Of a stretch of 64,000 bases of DNA, positions 51,701-62,724 are shown piece after piece. The notes beneath the pieces were generated by a model. That model was not told where the DNA came from and did not search any database. It was given only the letters and a program-made list of their open reading frames with translations. Origin of the DNA: Setophaga petechia (lineage: Eukaryota > Chordata > Aves > Passeriformes > Parulidae); the NCBI GenBank assembly GCA_024362935.1, contig JANCRA010000001.1, positions 62,214,930 through 62,278,929 on the forward strand, read 5' to 3'. Position 1 is the stretch's first letter; each line of letters begins with the position of its first letter. The translations under genes and the position numbers were made by a program.

Positions 51701-52359
51701 TGTCAGTATGGAAGGTCATCTGTAAGTCATGTGTGACCCTCCCCATCCCTTTTAATCCTCAAAAAGCAGAGGAAAGAGCCCACTAGAACCAAAAGAAAGT
51801 AAAGCACAATAGAGCAGTTAAAATCATAAAGGGCCACTTGAAAGGAACCTTAAAAGTCTTGTTCCACAGAACCCTTAAGAGTTTAGGAAAATATAAAGGA
51901 CCCCTTGAAAACATTAGGTTGCCTGCTGCTTTTTGTTTAGGAATCTCCATCCAGCCGTCACAGGAAAGATACACAGGCTCTTGGACACTTCCCTGACAGT
52001 TCTCATTTTAGGTAATGTAAATAACATTTTTTACATTAACATCTTATTTATGTAGGATCTTCTGTCTCAGCAGATGTCCTACAGCTGTAGGTGTATAGAA
52101 TACAAAGCAGGGCTGAGGGCAGTGGAGGAGGATTGATCTCTTCCCTGCACTCAGGCAGCTGAGGAGGCAATCCAGTGGTGCCATGGAAGTGTTATCAGCC
52201 AATATCACACGAGGTGGATATCAGGCCACAGCTGACTAAAACTCAGTTTGTCTCACCCCTTGATGCCACACATATAATCTTTTTAAGTCAAAGATGTAGA
52301 AGTGGTGAAATTATTTTTAGAGAAGCCATTTTAATTTTTAGGTAGAAGAGAGTAGGTGG
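48779..52359. other. Intergenic DNA, no gene seen
   Basis: Includes (TA)n at 49545-49562 and a slightly GC-richer section at 50100-50760 with overlapping frames of 60-123 codons on both strands, none recognisable. A 133-codon minus frame at 51248-51649 also lacks any known motif. Confidence 0.6.
49545..49562. repeat. (AT)9 microsatellite
   Basis: Uninterrupted AT dinucleotides between AAAC and GTTTC. Confidence 0.95.
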
Positions 52360-52560
52360 AATAGAATCACAAAATCACAGGAGAGTTTGGGTTGGAAGGG
52401 GCCTTGAAGCCCAACTCATCCCAACCTCCTCTTTCCCCTCTCCCAGGTTGCTCAGAGCTCCATCCAGGCTGGCCTTGGACACTTCAGGGCTGGGGCAGCC
52501 ACGGCTGCTCTGGGCACCCTGTGCCAGGGCCTCAGCACCCTCACAGGGGAGAATTTTTCA
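52360..52560 (-). mobile_element. CR1 LINE 3'-end fragment
   Basis: AATAGAATCACAAAATCACA (octamer-type end), then GTTTGGGTTGGAAGGGGCC, GGTTGCTCAGAGCTCCATCC, GGCTGGCCTTGGACACTTCA and CTCAGCACCCTCACAGGGG. This is the reverse complement of a CR1 3' end. Confidence 0.93.
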
Positions 52561-54373
52561 ACTAATGCATATTTCCCCTGCTGCAACTCCTCACAGATGT
52601 CTGTGGAGCTGTGCTGCCGTCCTTAAGTGACCACAGAGAGCCACCTCCTCAGCTGCTACCACCCAGCCACGTGCCCCTGCTTTCAGCAAAAAGAGGCCAT
52701 TTTGCACCAGGATTAAAAACCCTTCAGAGCAAAAAACACCAGGAGGTAGTAGCTAGACCCAGGAGTCTGCACTATTTAATCCTATTTAAACTATTTATCA
52801 AAGGCAGATTTTAGCTTCACAACCTGTTGCTTGGTGCTGAGGAACCCCACAGTTCTGCCCCTTGCCTTTGTTTTCCAGGCACTGTAAAGTCTGCAGATTT
52901 GTTTTCCACCAAGTGAGTGTCTCCTGCCAAAGGGCAGGGAAGTGCTGATCAGACAATTTGGAAAAGGTTCTCTTAGTTGTCATACCACAGCTTTTCTCTT
53001 GTCACTGACATTTTCCAGATTAAAAACTCTCAGTGCTCTACAAGATTCATTTTTAAGTGTAAAAAAACCACCAAAAAACATTTCAAAACATTTGCTACAG
53101 AGAAACCCTATTAAAAATCCAGGACATGGTGTACTGCATGAGCAGAACAGTTAGATATGTACATGCCTGGCTATTTCATGGATGGAAAAAGAAAAATTGA
53201 CCCAATTACAGACCTGTCATACTCCACTTCTCTCTTCAGAGTATTGGATGTCACTTAAACCAAAGCAAACAGCCAAGCTCATTTCCCATGACAAACATCC
53301 AGGGACATCTTAAAGTCAAAACAGAAGCAACCAAAATGAGAAGGCAGAGGAAACTCTGACAAAGCTTCAGAACCTTGTCAGACGCAATTATTCAGTGAGC
53401 GCACTCAAATCAATGAGAAAGAAGGGCCCCCTTTGCCACAGAAGGCATTGAAAAGTTCCAGGGGGATGGTATTTGCAGTCTTAGCTTCATAAAAAGCTGC
53501 CTTTTGTTTTAATGCTAAGAACAGGTGAATAAAACCAACCCTGAGAAAGCGAAATGAGATGCAGAACAACAAACAACAACAGAATTTCTGGTAGCCGTAA
53601 AAAAAGGATCAAAATGAACACAATATAATATCCCTCCTAATACACTCCCACCTCTCTGTAATTAAAAACTTCAAAATCAAAAATAAGTTCTGTTGAAGTA
53701 ACAACAATATTTCTCACCTCTTTCATGCAACTCAAGCTGCAAGCCGGTTTGGAGAAAAAAATGGATCAAATCCCTAAACATAACAGGATTAGAAAAGCTG
53801 CAGGTGACACCCATAGCTAGGGCATGATTTGCCCCAGCTGGAAAGAATTTCCTAATAAACCTCAGGCTACAAGCTTCAAGCATCACTGGCACTTACCAGG
53901 AATGACCTCCCTTAGGAGCAGTAGAGAGCAATTGTCATCCTCAGGGACCTATTTGTTCCATTAGGGTCTCTCTCCTACTTGTGTTTTGAGTGATTGGATG
54001 GTGCTGTAAATGCAGCCAGGGCACTGGAGACTCTGTGGGTAATTTTAATAAAAGTGTATTTGACATGGATAAAATAATCTGGTTACTTGGATTTTCTGTG
54101 GCATTTCTGGGAAGCCAGAGTTTAATGCAATTCCATAAAACAATTGTTGAAATGTTGGGGTGCTCCAGTAAATTAGATACACTAACTTTTGGCTTTCAAA
54201 GGATTGCATTCTTACAGCTTGTTACCTTTGAGTGCTTTCAGCTTTGATTAAATCTCAAAAAAGTCCCCTTAGTTTCCAGCCTATTTTGCCTATATAGACT
54301 CAAAACCAGATATACATGAAAGTATATAGATTCAAAACCAGAAAAGGAGTTAGATGAAACCATACAGGGGTTA
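52561..54373. other. Intergenic DNA, no gene seen
   Basis: Ordinary non-coding sequence. A 32-bp-period repeat pair (TATATAGACTCAAAACCAGA and a one-mismatch copy) lies at 54291-54342. Confidence 0.65.
54291..54342. repeat. Two-copy tandem repeat, period 32 bp
   Basis: A 20-bp block occurs at 54291-54310 and, with one C-to-T difference, at 54323-54342. Confidence 0.8.
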
Positions 54374-54498
54374 TGCTGTGGATGTCCTAACCCTGGAAGC
54401 CAGGCTGGATGGGGCTAGAAGCAGCCTGGTCTACTGGAAGGTGTCCCTGCCCATGGCAGGGGGGGTTGGAACTGGGTGATTTTGAAGGCCCTCCTAAA
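54374..54498 (+). mobile_element. CR1 LINE 3'-region fragment, plus orientation
   Basis: GCTGTGGATGTCCTAACCCT, GCCAGGCTGGATGGGGCTAG, CCTGGTCTACTGGAAGGTGT, CCCTGCCCATGGCAGGGGGG and GTTGGAACTGGGTGATTTTG follow CR1 sense order. Short and somewhat diverged. Confidence 0.9.
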
Positions 54499-54920
54499 CT
54501 GAAGCTTTTGCTGTCCTCTTTCCTGGTGGCAGTAACGGGCTCAGACTGAAATACCAATCCATTTCCCCTCACAAAAGCATTTTCTCCCTTGTAAAAGAGC
54601 ATTTAGGCAGAAATTCACAGGCAGTTAGGAATGTTGTCCTGGCAATATCCAACACCACGGCTGCCTTGGGACACCAGCGCGGTCCAAGCATTCCGAGGCT
54701 GAGGGTGGGTTTTCTTTATCAGAACTGGCTGCTCTTTCTCAAAGCGAGCAGGCTGCCTCTGGCAGGAGCTCAGAATAACGTGTCACGTTGATTACAGCCC
54801 CTCCTGCCAAGCAGGGAGGTGTCACCATCCCAGCAAAGGCATTCCCTGCCACACGGGGTTACACAGCTCTGCAAAGCCCAGCCGGTTCTGATGGTGGTGA
54901 TAAATTCTAAAGGTGTAAAA

Positions 54921-54936
54921 ATATATATATATATAT
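54921..54936. repeat. (AT)8 microsatellite
   Basis: Uninterrupted AT dinucleotides after GGTGTAAAA. Confidence 0.95.
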
Positions 54937-55231
54937 TAAACATTATTCATTTTCCTTTTTGACATGCTTAACATCAGTTGTTTAAAGAGAGACAAACCAT
55001 TCCAGCTCTCCCTTAGCTTTCTATGAACTACAAGGAATTCTTGTAAAACGATGCTGTCACACAGTTTCTCTGCCAAGGTTTAACAAATTGTTTTAATAAA
55101 GGCTTGCATTATTGAAAAATAACTGTATTTTAAAGGAAATTACAATGCTTATTTGTAAGGATTCTAGATTATTGCACCAAAATGTGCTTTTTGAATCATT
55201 CATCAATATCCATTCCTCATCCCCTATGTTC

Positions 55232-55269
55232 TTCTATATTAATGTTTGTTTTCTATATTAATGTTTATG
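55232..55269. repeat. Two-copy tandem repeat, period 19 bp
   Basis: TTCTATATTAATGTTTGTT is followed directly by TTCTATATTAATGTTTATG. Confidence 0.9.
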
Positions 55270-55625
55270 TCTTATTCCCTAATTTGCTGTTCTTGCTAAT
55301 TGCACAAGATATGCAAGGAGAAACACTAATTACTAAATCAGACTCTGGCTTTTAAAAGGCTCAGGGGAAATAAACCAACAAATGGGAAGACAGGGACCTG
55401 TTTATTTTCCCTGCTCCTTGTCTGACGGGAAAGAGTCAGACAAAGAGTCACAGGCCTTTAGGAGAACACACAGAATCACATAAAACAGTGGCTTGGGTTT
55501 TTATGGCTGGGGGCAGGCAGGTTGCTGATCTGTTTTCCAAACCTGGAGTCCTGGCAGGGAATCTGCAGGGCATTAATTGCCACGTGGAATGAACATCCAC
55601 AGGTGTGCCTCACCACACATACATG

Positions 55626-55812
55626 TCACAGAATCACTCAGCCTGGAAAAGACTTCCAAGATCATGGAGTCCAGCCATTAACCCAGCACTGCCAAGTCCA
55701 CCACTAAACCACCTCCCCAAGTGACACATCCTTGCTTGAACATTTCCAGGGATGATGATTCCACCGTTTCCCTCAAAAGCCTGTTCCAATGTCTGCTCCA
55801 CTTTGTTCTCCC
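55626..55812 (-). mobile_element. CR1 LINE 3' end, diverged subfamily
   Basis: TCACAGAATCACTCAGCCTGG, then AAAGACTTCCAAGATCATGG, AGTCCAGCCATTAACCCAGC, CCAGGGATGATGATTCCACC and AGCCTGTTCCAATGTCTG. This is a CR1 end from a different subfamily from the other copies, which have the GTTTGGGTTGGAAGGG motif. The 5' part decays near 55812. Confidence 0.85.
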
Positions 55813-58800
55813 AACTGATGACGCCACATGTGAGCTATCCAAGACACCACACATCATCCTTGGGGCTCACTCTACAAAGACTGAAATGTTTTTAACCCCT
55901 CTGCTGTTGATTTGTCCTGACACAAACTTTCTGATGTGGGGCTATGATCTTTCATTTTCTTCCAGCTGACACTGTTTGGTGACTCCCTAAAAATGCCCCC
56001 TCTGAGAGAATGTAAATTAAAGTTAAATGAATGTAGTTTAGCACTGCTGTTTCCCAGAGGTTATGAGGAGCCATTTCCACTCATTCTCCATCTCTTCCCA
56101 GGTGTGCTTGCCAGGTGTAAAAAACAAAAGCAACACCTTGCTGGACCCTCATTTTGCCCCACACTGGAAGCAGAGGAGTGGGAAGATTGTGGAAGATAAG
56201 GATGAAGCCAAGCTCCAAGCAGGCCCAGTGTGATCCCTACATATGCCAATGGAATGCTGACATTTGAGTGCCTCAGGGCTCCATGCAGGGTCTTCCCTTT
56301 GAGGGTTCTCATCAGAAAATGGGCTTGGTGGAAGCCACTTCTGAAAATTGAAAAAAAGCTGTTTAACATTTCTGAAAATACTTCCTGACAGGTGGAGTGT
56401 CTTCTCCTTCCCCACCAGTAAATGACAACTTAAAAGAATAAATATGGGACATTCATGTGGGGAATTACTTTTTTTTTTTTGTACATGCTCACAAATTAAA
56501 TACAAGCAGCCCTAAAACTGAAGAGTGAGTCTCTTGAGGATTTACTTTGTGAAGCCCAGAGATAAAGGTCCTTTTAAACTCAAAGTGCAACTTAGAAAGA
56601 CTCTACTCAGTGCTGATCCTTTCAATACAGGATGATGAAACCTCAAAGCCACTGGAAAAAGGCTACAAAAATTACTAAGAATCCAACCATATTTTATTGA
56701 TGGAAAAAGCTCCTGTAAGATGGCTGAATGGAAGGTGAGGTTCATGCAAAACGTAGAAAAGGCCAGTAGAGGGTAAATATCTAAATTTTAAAAAAAGACA
56801 AGTTGTGGGGTTGACAACCTAAACGCAAGTTGAGATCAGTCATCCTCCCTAAGTGCTCTTTATAGAAAACCAAAGTGAGCACATTGGGATGAACAAAGCA
56901 CTAATTTCACAGAGCAGAGGAAAGGATGGTGGAATTAATACATAGATGGTCATGGGAAAGGCTAAAATGGTGAACAGCAAAATGATGATAAAGGATGATA
57001 GGATGATAAAGCAGAGCGATCAACATTTTCACTTTCTTCCCTCAATCCTACTTAATAAAATAGCAACTTTTTCCCTTCATCATCTTCTCCTAATTGTCCT
57101 TCCCAATTTCAAAGGATCCATAATTACAAGTCTCTTCCAGAATCCAGTTAAGAAAATACCATTTACACATCCTAACACTGAAGGAGAATAATAAAATTAC
57201 TTGAATTTTGCACTTCAAAACCACAGTCTACAATAAAAACAGAGTACTCTCAAAGAGCTTCCACCACATCTAACTTACCTTATGAACACTGGCAGCTCGA
57301 GTCCTTTGGCTGGCTCCATCTCCTGCTTTTGAAGACATCAGTGAGATCCTGCAGCCCCTTGCAGCCCCAAGCCTTCTCATTCCCAGACTGGAGTAATGTG
57401 GCTGCAGCTGGATTTTGCACTGCTAACCCATACTCCCTGACACAGGTTGTGGTCTGCAGCACAGACTCACAGTCTGATCCTGATGGGGGATGTTTTCACC
57501 AAAATGTGGGACTTTACATTACTTTTCAATGTAATGTGCTTTACTTTCAATTTTGTGGTTTTAAAGCTACAAAACGCTGATGAAAAATACTGAGAAGTCT
57601 TGGATCAGATAAATCTAGATTTCACTCCTTTTATTCATTTATTCATCTACCACAAATCACAGTGTTTTTGTATTTTCCTTTTCATATTTTCCTTTCCATT
57701 CTTTAAAAAGAGAATGCCAAGTAAATCTGCCAGTTCTCTGTCCATTTTCATCTAATCAGTAGCATCATCAGGAGAAAACATCTCCACTTCAGCTGGCAAA
57801 GACCCTTCTAGCATTTTATCAGCAGAAAGACAGGTCAGAGACAAATTGCTGACATGAGATGTGTTTGGAGGCTCCTGTGCACCGCAGTGAGCAGTGCAGA
57901 CTGGTTTTCTTTCCACATATTTATGACTTATAATATGTCCCAGATCTTGAAACAGGACCGTGTAGTTGTGATGATGAAGCAGGAGAATTGTGCAGCTCAC
58001 TCCCTCACAACTGGTAACTTTGGATGATTGCTCCACATGACTCACTTGGAACCCTTTGCTGATCCTCATCATGAAAGAATTATAAAAAAATGGATCATAT
58101 GTTTAAGTGTCAAAAACATCTCCATGCCTCTTAGAAACAGGGAAACAAGGAAACCAGTAAAATATACATTTGTCTGCTATAAAGTGTCAAAATTTAGAGG
58201 AACACACTATCCCTGGGTAAATTGTAAACTGTGCTAAAGTTATGACATGTACTTTGTGTAAGTCCACACTGCATATTATTCCCCTTTAGCAAAACTTTTT
58301 GATAAATTCAGAATGCTTAACAGGCATAACAGAGCCCTCAATATGTTTGGTGTTACATTTAAAAGCTTTCATTTGCTAAAGTTTTCATGTGTTACTAAAA
58401 TCACTGCTTGGATGTGGTACAATTTGTATTAAAGGATAATATTCAAACTAAACATACAGCTTTTTAACAGATGTTTAATTACAGCAGCTCCTCAAACTCT
58501 GAAATCACTTGTGGAACTCGTGCTATTTCAGATGAAACTACTTACATGCCAATATGGGCTACTTTGGCCCATTCTTACTTTTGCGGGGCATCAGGAAGTT
58601 GGGAGCACTTTTAGGCAAAAAGAGCTGGATCCTAATTGCCAGTTTTGAGACAAAATGAGCTCTAAACCAAACACAATATACATAACCCCCCTTGAATTGT
58701 TGTCCTTTTACTAAGTTCTTTACGCTTACCACAAATTCAAAGTGTAACCTCAGAACTCACCTCTTGCCTGCAGGCTAAACTTTTTCACTCTCTGCATTCT

Positions 58801-59249
58801 CCAAGAAGTTGTCCAAGTCTGATTTATCCCTTTGTAAGTATAAAAGAATGCAGTTATTTATTGTTCAGCTGCTGCTTTATGACAGAAAGACCTTGTTCTC
58901 ACACTCCTCACTGTCTGTGCACTGGAAAGCTCCAGCTTGGAGCAGAGGTGGAAATCGTGGTTAACAAATGTGAAACCATTGCTGCCAATAAAACCTTATG
59001 GACTAAAATACAGGTTTTATTGTTTTATTAGAAATATGAAAGCAGATTTTGTACTTTTTGACATTATCTTATGCTCGACAAACTCATAATAGCCTTCTCC
59101 TTTTTTCTGAGATATGTACTTGCTTCTTAAAGCCTGTTTTCTGATTAAAACTTTATATAGCTTAAAAACCTTGTATCTTAAACCACCAAGTGAAGATCAA
59201 GGAGTGGAAATCAGAGAGAAAAGACAAAAGGTTTCCAATAACACACACT
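55813..59249. other. Intergenic DNA immediately downstream of FAT4, no gene seen
   Basis: AT-rich non-coding sequence. Frames up to 118 codons on both strands (56149-56505, 57752-58072) are unrecognised. Canonical AATAAA hexamers on the minus strand at 59029-59016 and 58862-58857 mean the FAT4 3' UTR could extend into the right-hand end of this block. Confidence 0.6.
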
Positions 59250-59268
59250 AAAGATTTTAAATAAATAT

Positions 59269-59274
59269 TTTAAT
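59269..59274 (-). promoter_or_regulatory. Candidate distal polyadenylation signal (ATTAAA)
   Basis: TTTAAT on the plus strand gives ATTAAA, the commonest variant signal, on the FAT4 strand about 1.57 kb past the stop. It sits in an AT-rich stretch with a nearby AATAAT. Canonical AATAAA hexamers 240 nt further on are alternatives. Confidence 0.4.
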
Positions 59275-59732
59275 TCTATTATTGGCATTTACAGGTAGAA
59301 AGCATACAGTATGTTACAATTTTATCAAAATGTGAAAAATATGGATGTTACATAAGTAACAAATGTAAAAAAAGTATTTTTCTTACCTTCCCTGAAAGTA
59401 AGAAAACTATTCAGCATAGGAAAATATTGATATAAAAAACACAGCTTAGGTAAAAAAAAAAAAATTGAAGTTTTTACACAGTACAACAGGTTCATCAGAT
59501 CTGCATGAAGATGTAAGGACTTTGTGAGATTCTATTTCAACTACAACTTTAGGGAACTGGGGGCAACTGGTAAGCTACATTAATGAGTCTACAAGTAGTT
59601 TTCCCTCATATCTGCTCCAAAATGCTAGAGTGCAGTAATTTTCTATACAATAAATAATTCTTCAAAGTTTCCACCGTAGAAAATCATAGAATGCAGAAAA
59701 TGCCACTCCAAGGTCACAGAGGCTAGGCAGTG

Positions 59733-59975
59733 CTTTAATAATAATTATGATAACACTTATTATAGTGCTTTATAATGTCGAAGCACTTCAGAAGAGTTAA
59801 CTCATTAGCCCTCACAACACCCTTGTGAGGCAGGGAACCAAGTGTTCTCCCTACCTTTCCACGGTACAGATGGGAAGGTGGAATCAGGGGAGAAGCCCAG
59901 GCTGCAGCAGCAGCAGAGCCATGCTGGGAGGCCAAGAGATGTGGAATGGACAGGTCTGTGCCTCGCTGCTGTGAG
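59733..59975 (-). mobile_element. MIR-type ancient SINE relic, nearly full length
   Basis: The plus strand reads as the reverse complement of the MIR consensus as I know it. Landmarks in the expected order are: an AATAATAATTATGATAACA-like end; GAAGCACTT; GTTAACTCATTAGCCCTCACAACACCC; TGTGAGGCAGG; ACAGATGGG; and a diverged CAGAGCC segment near 59915. The order and spacing are better evidence than any one block. Sense orientation is the minus strand, the same as FAT4, and the element falls inside the probable 3' UTR. It is clearly diverged. Which MIR/CORE-SINE subfamily it belongs to cannot be settled by eye. Confidence 0.7.
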
Positions 59976-60100
59976 CCAGGGGGCTGGGCTGACAAATGAC
60001 CATCAGAAATCACTGAGGAGGGGCAGGAAGGGACCAGGATTAAGTAAGCATCCCCAAAAACATTTCATAGAGATTCAGAAGCTCTCACACAACTTTGTCC

Positions 60101-60176
60101 AAAAAAAAAAAAACAAAAAACAAACAAGAGCAAACAAACAAAACAAAACAAACAAAAAAAAAAAGAAAAAAAAAAG
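60101..60176 (+). repeat. A-rich / (AAAAC)n simple repeat (U-rich on the FAT4 strand)
   Basis: A tract of A runs punctuated by C and G. On the FAT4 strand it becomes a U/G-rich low-complexity tract inside the likely 3' UTR. No target-site duplication marks it as the tail of an inserted retroposon. Confidence 0.85.
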
Positions 60177-60325
60177 GAAGAAACCTGAAATGAAAAAATA
60201 AACAAACTGAAAAGGAGAGAAAAAAACAAACTCCTAAAGTGCTGACTGGCTTGAGCTGCTTCTAGCACCTCTTGTATGGAATAAGACTTACAGCAAGCAC
60301 TGTTGCCAGCAATTATTCAAGCTGA

Positions 60326-60331
60326 TTTATT
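60326..60331 (-). promoter_or_regulatory. Candidate proximal polyadenylation signal (AATAAA)
   Basis: TTTATT on the plus strand gives a canonical AATAAA on the FAT4 strand, about 520 nt past the stop codon. Use would give a short 3' UTR lacking both the U-rich tract and the MIR segment. Confidence 0.35.
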
Positions 60332-60847
60332 CCATAAAGTCACATGTGAGCAACTGCAGGATATGGTAACTACATTTTCTGAGACACCTCACTACTGTAG
60401 TTCCTTCATTCACCATCTTACTTCCATGCACTTCTTAAGGAAAATGGAATCCTCAGTACTCTTGCATCATAGAACATGTTAGTAGCTGGAGACAATATGC
60501 ACATCCTTCACAATTAAAACAAAAAATTAGTTCATTTTCAGAACAAAGCATTATTAATTTAAGAACCACGAACCAAACAATGGTAAATAGGAAAACCCCT
60601 TCCAAAGGCTGCATGCCGAATATCTGGTTTGCAAATACAATGCATGCAGGAGAAATAAATTCATCCAAGCATAATTAAATTAAAAATGTCTCAAGTCTCT
60701 TTCAGCAGCATAATGGTTATTATTTTTAAAGTCTCCTCCAACCAGACTGGCCTGGGGATCAGATGCTGACCTTGGCTTTTCTACAACCATATAATGGTTT
60801 GAGCAGTCCCCGTGGCTTTGCACTGTGGCAGTACCAGGAGACAAAGC

Positions 60848-62724
60848 CTATACATACTGTTCTGCTTCCCCCTCCTTGGAAACAGCCTTGGCCGTACCAC
60901 CTTTGCTGTCTTCACTCACTGCTGCTGCTGCTGCTGTTTTTTCAGGAAGCGATGCCAAATCTTTGAAAACATCCACATAATGCCCAAAGCCCGGGCCCCA
61001 GTTCAAGAGGTTGTCCCAGTTGAAGCTTCCCGCCTGCTGGCCCAGCTTCCCGGGCAGGGAGCTGTCCCCGGGCGCGGTGCCCGCTGCCTGTGCCCCCACG
61101 GGCCCGCCCTCGCCGCGCCGCCCCGGGTACCGCCGCGGCTTCAGCCTCGAGCCATAGTTGTCCTCGTCGTCCGCGTCCGACTCGTTCACCTGGGACAACT
61201 TGGGCATCCTGGAGGTGTAGGCCACGGGCTTGTCGCGGTCGTACTCCATCTCGGAGCAGGTGAAGGACTCGTGCGAGTCGCTGTCGGAGGAGGACTCGGG
61301 CGCGGGAATGCCGTCGGCCGGGTTCCTGGTCCGGGACAGAGGCCTCCTGCAGTCCTCCTCAGAAGAGGAGCGGCCGTGGTCCGCGCTGCAGATGCTGGGG
61401 TTCCTGGGGCGGGGGGTGTTCAGTCTCTCCACCTCTTCGATGGACAGCCCCACCGGGGGAGACGTCTCCAGCGGGATCTGCCCGATGGGCTGCTTCAGGC
61501 GGCTTCCCGGGCGGGAGCTGTGGCCCGCCATGGTCTGGGGGCTCTTGCTTCTCCTGCCCAGCCGAGTGGCGTAGTTGAAGATGCCAGGCTGGCAAACGTC
61601 ACCGTGCATCTCCAGCGGGCTCCCTTCCCTGATGGCCAGGTGCAGCTCCCTGGCCGGGCTGTGCCTGTAGAACGTCGAGGATTTGGAGAAGGGTGCGGGG
61701 CTGTGCCGAGACAGGGGGTTGGGAGTGGGGCACGCCGAGTGGCTCAGGGATGTTGTCCTCAAGCCCTGCCCGTAGGCGGGCTGGTAGGTCAGGCTGCTGG
61801 CTCCCAGGGGCATGGGGGACTGCCGGGCGAAGCCCAGCGGGCTGTGCCTCTGGATGGAGAACTTGGGAGTGTGGCTGCGGAACTGCTTGTAGTGCTGGAT
61901 GATGTCGGCATCTGAGGGGGCGATGCTGCTGGCGTTGTCGATGTCGTAGTGCTCAATCTCGGGCTCGGGGGAGGCCAGCGGGGCGCTGGGGATGGTCTCC
62001 GTGGCGTGCGGGATGTCTGTCTCATCATAGATGAGGTAAGGGTTTTCCCTTTCAATGATGTCAGGTTTGGGGTTCCCCTCAGGCTGCTTCCTGACGGTCA
62101 TGTCATCACCGTAGGGCGGGATGTTGTCAGGGTCATCGAACGCCACGTTCTCGCTCCCTTTCTTCTTCTTCTGCTTCGTTTTCTTCTCCTCTTTCGGCCC
62201 CTTTGACTTCTTCCCCCGGCACTGGTTGCAGAGGATGAGGCTGAGCACCAGCAGCGCCAGGACCGTGGCGCAGCTGCCCACGATGGCCGGCACGGCCCAG
62301 AGCGGCAGGGACAGCTCGGCGGGGTGTGGGGACAGCAGGCACACGTGGCCGCCATTGACACCCGCCCTGCACTCGTGCCCGGGGGCACACAGCACGCCCA
62401 GGCAGGCCACCACGGTCTCGCACGTCCGTCCCGCGTAGGCCTCGGGGCAGCTGCAGGTGAAGCCGGCGTGGGGCCCCGGCTCGCAGCTGCCCCCGTTGAG
62501 GCAGGGGCTGGAGGCACAGGCCCCCGGGGGCACGCACTGGTAGGCGAACCAGCGGTTGATGCACATCAGCTCGCCCCAGCAGGGATTGCTGGCGCACACG
62601 TCGGGGCCGCGGCAGCCCGTCTTCACCGAGGGGTCTGTTCTGGAGAGCGTGGCCAGGCTGTGCTTGCCGGAGAAGGGAAGGGTCTCCCCGCCATACTTGA
62701 TGTAGGAAATGCAGCCATTGAAGC
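60848..62724 (-). CDS. FAT4: FAT4 terminal coding exon (partial gene): laminin-G end, EGF-like region, transmembrane helix, cytoplasmic tail
   Basis: This exon encodes the last 625 residues of protocadherin FAT4, a roughly 5000-residue type I membrane protein. FAT4 binds DCHS1 across cell contacts and works in planar polarity and growth control. The exon opens at an AG acceptor behind a pyrimidine-rich run (62725-62745). The first codon, a Gly, is split after its first base, so the intron is phase 1. Counting that Gly as residue 1: laminin-G end at 1-38; cysteine-rich region at 38-129, including a six-cysteine EGF-like unit (C70, C75, C81, C91, C93, C102); hydrophobic helix at about 141-166; polybasic stop-transfer at 170-190; acidic and Ser/Pro-rich cytoplasmic tail with an NPY motif near 228; C-terminus GEAEQYV, then TAG. 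The tail matches vertebrate FAT4 closely as I remember the family, without any internal stop. A run of five Ala near residue 598 is encoded by GCA repeats. The exon is far more GC- and CpG-rich than its surroundings. The in-frame ATG at 62785 lies in the intron and is not a start. Confidence 0.96.
60919..60936 (-). repeat. (CTG/CAG)6 trinucleotide run coding Ala in FAT4 tail
   Basis: Six CTG units on the plus strand read as GCA codons on the minus strand. They encode most of a Thr-Ala5-Val stretch about 25 residues before the FAT4 C-terminus. Pure codon repetition suggests slippage-driven length change. As I recall the mammalian protein, it has a shorter, non-repetitive Ala stretch here. Confidence 0.85.

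Larger units (their letters stand above)
54499..55625. other. Intergenic DNA, no gene seen
   Basis: A GC-richer section at about 54640-54900, then (AT)8 at 54921-54936, then AT-rich DNA with a 19-bp tandem pair at 55232-55269. Confidence 0.65.
59250..60847 (-). other. FAT4: Probable FAT4 3' untranslated region
   Basis: This stretch follows the TAG stop on the minus strand and has no open frame. The proposed distal end at about 59250 rests on an ATTAAA hexamer (59274-59269, minus) within an AT-rich stretch typical of 3' UTR ends. A proximal AATAAA lies at 60331-60326, about 520 nt after the stop. Two further AATAAA hexamers at 59029-59024 and 59021-59016 would give a longer UTR. The region contains a U-rich tract (60101-60176) and a MIR-like segment (59733-59975). 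The extent is inferred; no transcript evidence was available. Confidence 0.5.

Noticed and set aside
60101..60176. A-rich tract as the tail of a processed pseudogene
   Set aside because: No coding remnant lies upstream on the plus strand and no target-site duplication is visible.
60812..61915. 367-codon plus-strand ORF opposite FAT4
   Set aside because: It lies antisense to the conserved FAT4 exon. Its Arg/Gly/Ala/Val-rich composition is what GC-rich coding DNA gives on the opposite strand. No domain or splice context.
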